NCBI GenBank assembly: GCA_009763385.1
Contig: CM019823.1
Span: 175,659,825-175,723,824 of the forward strand
From: Coix lacryma-jobi var. lacryma-jobi
Taxonomy: Eukaryota > Streptophyta > Magnoliopsida > Poales > Poaceae
DNA: 64,000 nt
Direction of reading: 5' to 3'
A program made the translations under genes and the position numbers. A model generated the notes under the pieces. The model was not told the DNA's origin. It ran no database searches and worked only from the letters and a program-made list of their open reading frames with translations. Of the stretch, positions 58,841-64,000 are shown piece after piece (within the stretch, counting starts at the first letter, position 1; every line of letters begins with the position of its first letter).

Positions 58841-59953
58841 TGCGAGGGTGTTCGACTTATTTGGGCTTCGCGCCTCCCCCTATCTTAGGTGGAGGTGAAG
58901 TTTGCTTCTTGCGAGCCCCTGGCGTGTTTGCGAGGGTGCTCGACTTTTTGGGCTTCGCGCCTCCCCCTATCTTAGGTGGAGGTGAAGTTTGCTTCTTGCG
59001 AGCCCCTGGCGTGTTTGCGAGGGTGCTCGACTTTTTTGGACTTCGCGCCTCCCCTTATCTTAGGTGGAGGTGAAGTTTGCTTTTGCGAGCCCCTGGCGTG
59101 TTTGCGAGGGTGCTCGACTTATTTGGACTTCGCGCCTCCCCATATCTTAGGTGGAGGTGAAGTTTGCTTCTTGCGAGCCCCTGGCGTGTTTGCGAGGGTG
59201 CTCGACTTTTTGGGCTTCGCGCCTCCCCCTATCTTAGGTGGAGGTGAAGTTTGCTTCTTGCGAGCCCCTGGCGTGTTTGCGAGGGTGCTCGACTTTTTTG
59301 GACTTCGCGCCTCCCCTTATCTTAGGTTGAGGTGAAGTTTGCTTTTGCGAGCCCCTGGCGTGTTTGCGAGGGTGCTCGACTTTTTTGGACTTCGCGCCTC
59401 CCCTTATCTTAGGTGGAGGTGAAGTTTGCTTTTGCGAGCCCCTGGCGTGTTTGCGAGGGTGCTCGACTTATTTGGACTTCGCGCCTCCCCCTATCTTAGG
59501 TGGAGGTGAAGTTTGCTTCTTGCGAGCCCCTGGCGTGTTTGCGAGGGTGCTCGACTTTTTGGGCTTCGCGCCTCCCCCTATCTTAGGTGGAGGTGAAGTT
59601 TGCTTCTTGCGAGCCCCTGGCGTGTTTGCGAGGGTGCTCGACTTTTTTGGACTTCGCGCCTCCCCTTATCTTAGGTTGAGGTGAAGTTTGCTTTTGCGAG
59701 CCCCTGGCGTGTTTGCGAGGGTGCTCGACTTTTTTGGACTTCGCGCCTCCCCTTATCTTAGGTGGAGGTGAAGTTTGCTTTTGCGAGCCCCTGGCGTGTT
59801 TGCGAGGGTGCTCGACTTATTTGGACTTCGCGCCTCCCCCTATCTTAGGTGGAGGTGAAGTTTGCTTTTGCGAGCCCCTGGCGTGTTTGCGAGGGTGCTC
59901 GACTTATTTGGACTTCGCGCCTCCACTTATCTTAGGTGGAGGTGAAGTTTGCT
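58835..59953. repeat. 87-bp tandem array in element B, 13 copies, four-unit superstructure
   Basis: Unit landmark CTTCGCGCCTCCCC...ATCTTAGGTGGAGGTGAAG, 13 times, mean spacing about 87 bp. Variants (CCCTATC or CCTTATC; CTTCTTGCG or CTTTTGCG; GGTTGAGG) recur with a period of four units, about 349 bp. 87 is 29 codons, so open frames run through, but they are a by-product of the period. Confidence 0.93.
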
Positions 59954-60239
59954 TTGAAAAGAAAAAAAGTTGTTTTTCGAAGCAATCTTAGCGGGTTTCC
60001 ATCGATTGTAGCGCTCTTTGAAAAAGAAGTGCTTTTTCGATGTTTGCTAGTAAAAGTAATAACTTGGAGATTTTACTTTTTTGGGGGTTCTAGCCTGTAT
60101 TAAGGGTTTGGATACTGCCTCGTTAAAAAACCTTACGCCCCTTCATAAGGAAAAAGAGTGCAGCTCCTTTTGTTTGTTACATTCATAGAAAATGGAAGAA
60201 ACAACAAATTACATAATGCGAGGGCTCGCTAAGGCTCCG
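59954..60239. other. Spacer between tandem array and pol of element B
   Basis: AT-rich 286 bp containing ACTTTTTTGGGGG and AAGGAAAAAGAGTGC. It is the start of the 3' non-coding region of gag-pol. No gene. Confidence 0.5.
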
Positions 60240-63200
60240 CTATGGGTAGTATTTGCGAAGGTCGTCGATGTTCCAGGTATGAGGCAGGATGTTTCCCTCG
60301 CTGTGAGAGAGGTGGAAAGAGCCAGGGCGATTGCATTCTGATATCAGGTATGGACCGGTCCACTTTGGCTGGAACTTCCCCGCCATGCCGGCGTTTTGTT
60401 TCCGGATGAGGACGAGGTCACCCTTCTGCAAGTCTTTGATTCTGACCTTTTTATCTCTCCATTTTTTGGTTTCTTCTTGATACTTGCGAAGGTTGTGCAC
60501 TGCGTTGCATCTTGCTTCTTCGAGTAAATCTTTGTTGAGCAGCTGGCTTTTTTCTATTGGTTCGAGGGTTGTTCTCGGTGATTCGTGCTTCAGTTCTTCT
60601 GGTAGCACAGCCTCTTCCCCAAACAGGAGCTTGAAAGGTGTGAATTTGGTTGCTCTGCACTCCGAGGTGTTGTGAGACCAAGTGACCGAGGTTAGCTCTT
60701 CCGCCCATTTTCCCTTAGGCCTGCCTTGCAATTTCTTGGATATGGATTGGAAAATTGTTGCATTAGCTCTTTCAACTAAGCCGTTGGATTGAGGGTGCCG
60801 AACTGAAGCGAAGCATAAGATTGTACCGATTTGTGCGCAGAATTCTTTGAAAACTTCGCAGTCAAACTGGGTGCCATTATCGACGGTGAGATGTTTGGGG
60901 ACGCCGAATCGACAAACTATTTGTTGCCAGAAAAACTTTTTCACTGCGAGGGAAGTGATGGAAGACAATGGTCTTGCTTCAATCCACTTTGTGAAGTATT
61001 CCACGGCTACCACCGCGTAGCGAAGGTTTTCTGGAGCTGTCGGTAGTGGGCCCACGAGGTCCATTTCCCACCTTTGCAGAGGCCATGTTGGGCATATAAG
61101 CGTCGTAGGAGCCCCTGGGGCGTTTTGGTTTTTTGCTGTTAGTTGGCAACCTTCGCATTGTTTGACGATGTTTTCTGCATCCTTTAGCGCCGTTGGCCAG
61201 TAGAAACCTTGCCGGAAGGCTTTTCCAACTAATGCCCTTGGGCCGTTGTGTGAACCACAGATGCCTTCATGGATAAGCTTAAGAATGTCATTTCCTTCAG
61301 ACTGTGGGACGCATTTGAGCCAGGGCGAGGTTACTGAAGCTTTGTACAGAATGTTGTCCACAATCTTATACCCTCGTGCTCTTTGTTTTAGCCTGTTTTC
61401 TTCTTCTTTGGAGTCTGGTTCGTGGAGCCCCTTGATGTAGGCTATGATAGGTGCCCTCCAGTCCTCACTCTGGATTGCATTGATCAACTTGGCGTTCTTT
61501 TCGAAGGTTTCGAAAGCTGATTGGGTCGCAACTTCGTGGAAAACATCGGGCGGTAGGTGTAATTGTTGTGCTGCTGCTTTAGCTAGGCAGTCTGCTTCGC
61601 TATTTTCTGACCTTGGTATTGCCTTTACTGATATGCCGAGGAAGAAGGACTCTAACCTTCGGACATGTTGGAAGTACTTTTGCAGCTCTTGATCTTTGGC
61701 CTTGTAGTTTTTCTCAATGTGCCCCGCGATGACCTGTGAGTCTGTGTAGATGACTGCTCTTCGGACTGACAGTGACCGAAGCCTTGAGAGAGCGAGTATC
61801 ACAGCTTCGTATTCTGCGGAGTTGTTTGTACATTTGAAGTCAAGTCTTCTTGTGTATCTTAGCTTAGATCCGGATGGCGAGACTAGAATGGTCGAGGCCC
61901 CTGCGCCGGTTGCACCCCAGGCTCCGTCAACATACACAGTCCAAAATGGGTCTTGGTGAGTTTCATCTTTGCGAGGGTCTGGGGTCCATTCTGCTATGAA
62001 ATCTGCTAGCGCCTGGGATTTGATTGTTGTTCGACTGACGAAGGTTAGGGCGTAGCTGTTGAGTTCAACTGCCCATTTAGCTATTCTTCCGACTGCCTCG
62101 TTGTTTTTGAAAATGTTCTCGAGGGGAAAAGCCGAGGGTACATGGATTTCGTATGCTTGGAAATAGTGCTTGAGCTTTCTTGATGCCATGACCACTGCGT
62201 ACGCTATCTTTTCGAGCTCTGAGTAATTTCGTTTAGGGCCTTCGAGGGTTTCTGATACGTAATAGATTGGGGCTTGCCTGGTTTTGTTGTTCTCGTGCAA
62301 CTCTTTGATTAAGACTGCGCTCGCTGCGTGAGGCGAGGCTGCGACGTACAGCAGTAACAAGTCCCCTTTGCTTGGGCTGGTTAAAACAGTCAAGCTGGTG
62401 AGATACTTCTTCAAGTCTTCGAAGGCTTTCTGCTGCCGGGGTCCCCAGTTGAATGGTGCAGTGCTTCTCAAAGTTTCGAAGAAGGGTAACCCTCGCTCAG
62501 CTGATCTGGAAATGAATCTGCTGAGAGCTGCTAATCGGCCTGATAAGCGCTGGGCTGCTTTTTTGGTTGTCGGGGGTTCCATGTTGATGATAGCATCAAT
62601 CTTGTCGGGGTTAGCTTCAATTCCCCTTGCAGAGACGATACAACCCAGTAGTTTTCCTTCACTTACCCCGAAAACACATTTTTCGGGGTTTAGCTTTAAT
62701 CCAGCGCGCCGAAGGTTGCTGAACACTCTCGACAAGTCCGAAATGTGGTTTTCTTTTAACTCGCTTTGGACAACCAGGTCATCAACATAAGCGGAGACGG
62801 AGTGTTCATTTTTGAAGACCTCGGATGTCATACGAGCGAAGGTTGAACCCGCGTTTCTTAGGCCTTCTGCCATTCTCCGAAAACAAAATGTTCCCGAAGG
62901 TGTGATGAAACTTGTTTTCTCCTCATCTTCTTCATTCATCCAAATCTGGTGGTACCCCGAAAAGCAGTCGAGTAGAGATAGCATTTGGCAGCCGGCTACT
63001 CTGTCAACTAGGGTGCTTATGTTGGGGAGGGGAAAATCATCCTTCGGGCAAGCCTTGTTCAGGCACGTGAAATCTACGCACATTCGCCATTTCTTGTTCT
63101 TTTTCTGTACTAGTACCACGTTTGAGAGCCATGTTGGGTACTTGACCGGACGGATGACGCCTGCGTCCAAAAGCCTTTTTACCTCAGCCTTCGCTGCCTC

Positions 63201-64000
63201 TTTCCTTTCTTCTGACATTTTGCGAAGCTTTTGTTTGACCGGGCGATAGCCCGGCTTGATGTTTAGGCTGTGCTCTATCAGGGTTCTGTTCACTCCTCTT
63301 AAGTCTTCTGCGGACCAGGCGAAGGTGTCGGAGTTTCCTTTAAGGAAAGTGACGAGGTCGCTTTCTGATTGGGGGGCTAGGTTGGCTGAGATGAACACCT
63401 TTCTTTCGGCGTTACCCTCGAAGAGTTGCGCTTGTTTGGTTTCTTCCTTGGGTGACACCTTTATTTTGTCAGTGCACACCTCACCTTCGTCATTGAGGTT
63501 AGTAGCTTGAGGCTTCGACAGGTTGTGGACATTACGTTGCCCTGGTGCTACTGTTCCCTCATCTGCCCTTGCAATGTCTTGGTCGCCATATACTGCGACC
63601 ACTCCTTTCAGAGCGGGAAGCTTCATGCAGAGGTAAGAGGGGTGGATGACTGCGTTGAATGTGTTGGTTACCCCTCGGCCAAATATGGCATTGTACGGAT
63701 AGAACATGTCGACCACGTCGAAGGTTAAATGCTCGGTTCTGCAGTTGATCTGGTCGCCGAAGGTCACGGGCAAGGAAATTTTCCCGATGGCTCTCACTTG
63801 TTGACCGCCGAAGCCGTATAAAGGGTTCTCGGCAGGTTGTAGGAGGTTCCTATCAAGCTTCATGCTGTCGAAGGTTGAGGCGAACAGGATGTCTGCGGAG
63901 CTTCCTGGGTCGACCAGAATTCTAGTGACAGTCCACCCTGCTAGATTGGTCTCGATCACCATGGCGTCGGTATGAGGGTAATCTCTCAACTTCATATCAC
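60240..64000 (-). CDS. pol of element B: protease, RT, two RNase H domains, integrase (5' end outside)
   Basis: One frame of at least 1251 codons ending LRKYYP-stop; it is still open at the window edge, so the Met at 63995 is internal. Protease ILVDPGSSADILF (Asp near residue 29). RT has LDCFSGYHQI with the first catalytic Asp and AYVDDLVVQS (YVDD at 62789-62778, residues 403-406). The usual MPFGL motif reads MAEGL here. The RT-linked RNase H is followed by a second, archaeal-type RNase H (YVDGAWGATG...NSAEYEAV...YTDSQV). Integrase: zinc finger HEGICGSHN...CEGCQ, then MDLVGP, VDNGTQF, NGLVERAN (DDE). It copies element RNA into DNA and inserts it. No stop or frameshift seen. Confidence 0.93.
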   Translation of the reverse strand, partial: DMKLRDYPHTDAMVIETNLAGWTVTRILVDPGSSADILFASTFDSMKLDRNLLQPAENPLYGFGGQQVRAIGKISLPVTFGDQINCRTEHLTFDVVDMFYPYNAIFGRGVTNTFNAVIHPSYLCMKLPALKGVVAVYGDQDIARADEGTVAPGQRNVHNLSKPQATNLNDEGEVCTDKIKVSPKEETKQAQLFEGNAERKVFISANLAPQSESDLVTFLKGNSDTFAWSAEDLRGVNRTLIEHSLNIKPGYRPVKQKLRKMSEERKEAAKAEVKRLLDAGVIRPVKYPTWLSNVVLVQKKNKKWRMCVDFTCLNKACPKDDFPLPNISTLVDRVAGCQMLSLLDCFSGYHQIWMNEEDEEKTSFITPSGTFCFRRMAEGLRNAGSTFARMTSEVFKNEHSVSAYVDDLVVQSELKENHISDLSRVFSNLRRAGLKLNPEKCVFGVSEGKLLGCIVSARGIEANPDKIDAIINMEPPTTKKAAQRLSGRLAALSRFISRSAERGLPFFETLRSTAPFNWGPRQQKAFEDLKKYLTSLTVLTSPSKGDLLLLYVAASPHAASAVLIKELHENNKTRQAPIYYVSETLEGPKRNYSELEKIAYAVVMASRKLKHYFQAYEIHVPSAFPLENIFKNNEAVGRIAKWAVELNSYALTFVSRTTIKSQALADFIAEWTPDPRKDETHQDPFWTVYVDGAWGATGAGASTILVSPSGSKLRYTRRLDFKCTNNSAEYEAVILALSRLRSLSVRRAVIYTDSQVIAGHIEKNYKAKDQELQKYFQHVRRLESFFLGISVKAIPRSENSEADCLAKAAAQQLHLPPDVFHEVATQSAFETFEKNAKLINAIQSEDWRAPIIAYIKGLHEPDSKEEENRLKQRARGYKIVDNILYKASVTSPWLKCVPQSEGNDILKLIHEGICGSHNGPRALVGKAFRQGFYWPTALKDAENIVKQCEGCQLTAKNQNAPGAPTTLICPTWPLQRWEMDLVGPLPTAPENLRYAVVAVEYFTKWIEARPLSSITSLAVKKFFWQQIVCRFGVPKHLTVDNGTQFDCEVFKEFCAQIGTILCFASVRHPQSNGLVERANATIFQSISKKLQGRPKGKWAEELTSVTWSHNTSECRATKFTPFKLLFGEEAVLPEELKHESPRTTLEPIEKSQLLNKDLLEEARCNAVHNLRKYQEETKKWRDKKVRIKDLQKGDLVLIRKQNAGMAGKFQPKWTGPYLISECNRPGSFHLSHSEGNILPHTWNIDDLRKYYP

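Larger units (their letters stand above)
53491..64000 (-). mobile_element. LTR retrotransposon B, Ty3/gypsy, Tat lineage (Cinful/Zeon-like), partial
   Basis: 3' LTR, PPT, antisense ORF, tandem arrays and pol are present. Gag, PBS and the 5' LTR lie beyond position 64000. Pol runs on the - strand and has the dual RNase H of the Tat lineage. The likely target duplication here is GTCTC (53486-53490). Short LTR and frequent CGAAGG/GCGAGGG words recall maize Cinful/Zeon (inference). It is better preserved than element A: the visible pol is one open frame. Confidence 0.92.

Noticed and set aside
58246..59953. CRISPR-like look of regularly spaced repeats
   Set aside because: There are no unique spacers; whole units repeat. 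The context is a plant retrotransposon.
58840..59991. + strand frames encoding a repeated 29-residue peptide
   Set aside because: They follow from an 87-bp tandem period that is a multiple of three. Unit-to-unit indels shift frame and there is no promoter or start context.

Overview
The window reads as intergenic, transposon-dense nuclear DNA of a grass, most likely a panicoid. The pointers are Tat-lineage Ty3/gypsy elements with antisense extra ORFs, Stowaway and Tourist MITEs, a grass-type F-box gene, a grass-expanded DUF7597-type gene and a row of miR2118-type target sites. I cannot name the species from sequence alone.

Layout. (1) 1-20.7 kb: a Mutator-like (MULE) module made of a FAR1-like transposase gene on the + strand and a multi-exon Ulp1 (C48) cysteine-protease gene on the - strand, arranged tail to tail. 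The FAR1-like ORF is split by a 14.9-kb Tat-lineage LTR retrotransposon (element A, 627-15545) with 1203-bp LTRs and GATAT target-site duplications. (2) 20.7-25.6 kb: 6.5 copies of a 747-bp tandem repeat organised as alternating dimers. (3) 25.6-36.5 kb: two intact-looking host-type genes arranged head to head, an F-box/Sel1-like gene (-) and a DUF7597-type gene (+). The F-box gene's 73-bp intron has been inflated to 4.6 kb by a 4524-bp solo LTR. A second, 1532-bp solo LTR lies downstream of the DUF7597-type gene. (4) 37.3-52.1 kb: seven dispersed units on the - strand, each with a TATA-like box followed by a 22-nt block complementary to the miR2118 family. I interpret this as a 21-nt phasiRNA (PHAS) supercluster. 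It is interrupted by a broken L1 LINE, several MITEs and a SINE-like sequence. (5) 53.4-64.0 kb: a MITE cut by a second Tat-lineage element (element B), which runs off the right edge. B carries a spliced antisense ORF with its own TATA box, two tandem arrays in its 3' region and a long, largely intact pol ORF.

Element A is dead: gag frameshift, three TAG stops in gag-pol, and an RT deletion that removes a catalytic Asp. Its LTRs differ at about 21 of 1203 sites by eye, suggesting insertion under about 1 Myr ago at the usual grass rate. Both Tat elements place a TATAAATA box about 150 bp upstream of the ATG of the antisense ORF, which converges on pol. Nearly all premature stops here can be explained by C-to-T changes at CAG or CGA, as expected of methylated, silenced DNA.

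All boundaries, splice sites and counts were read by eye from the sequence. Family names come from recognised motifs; no search was run.
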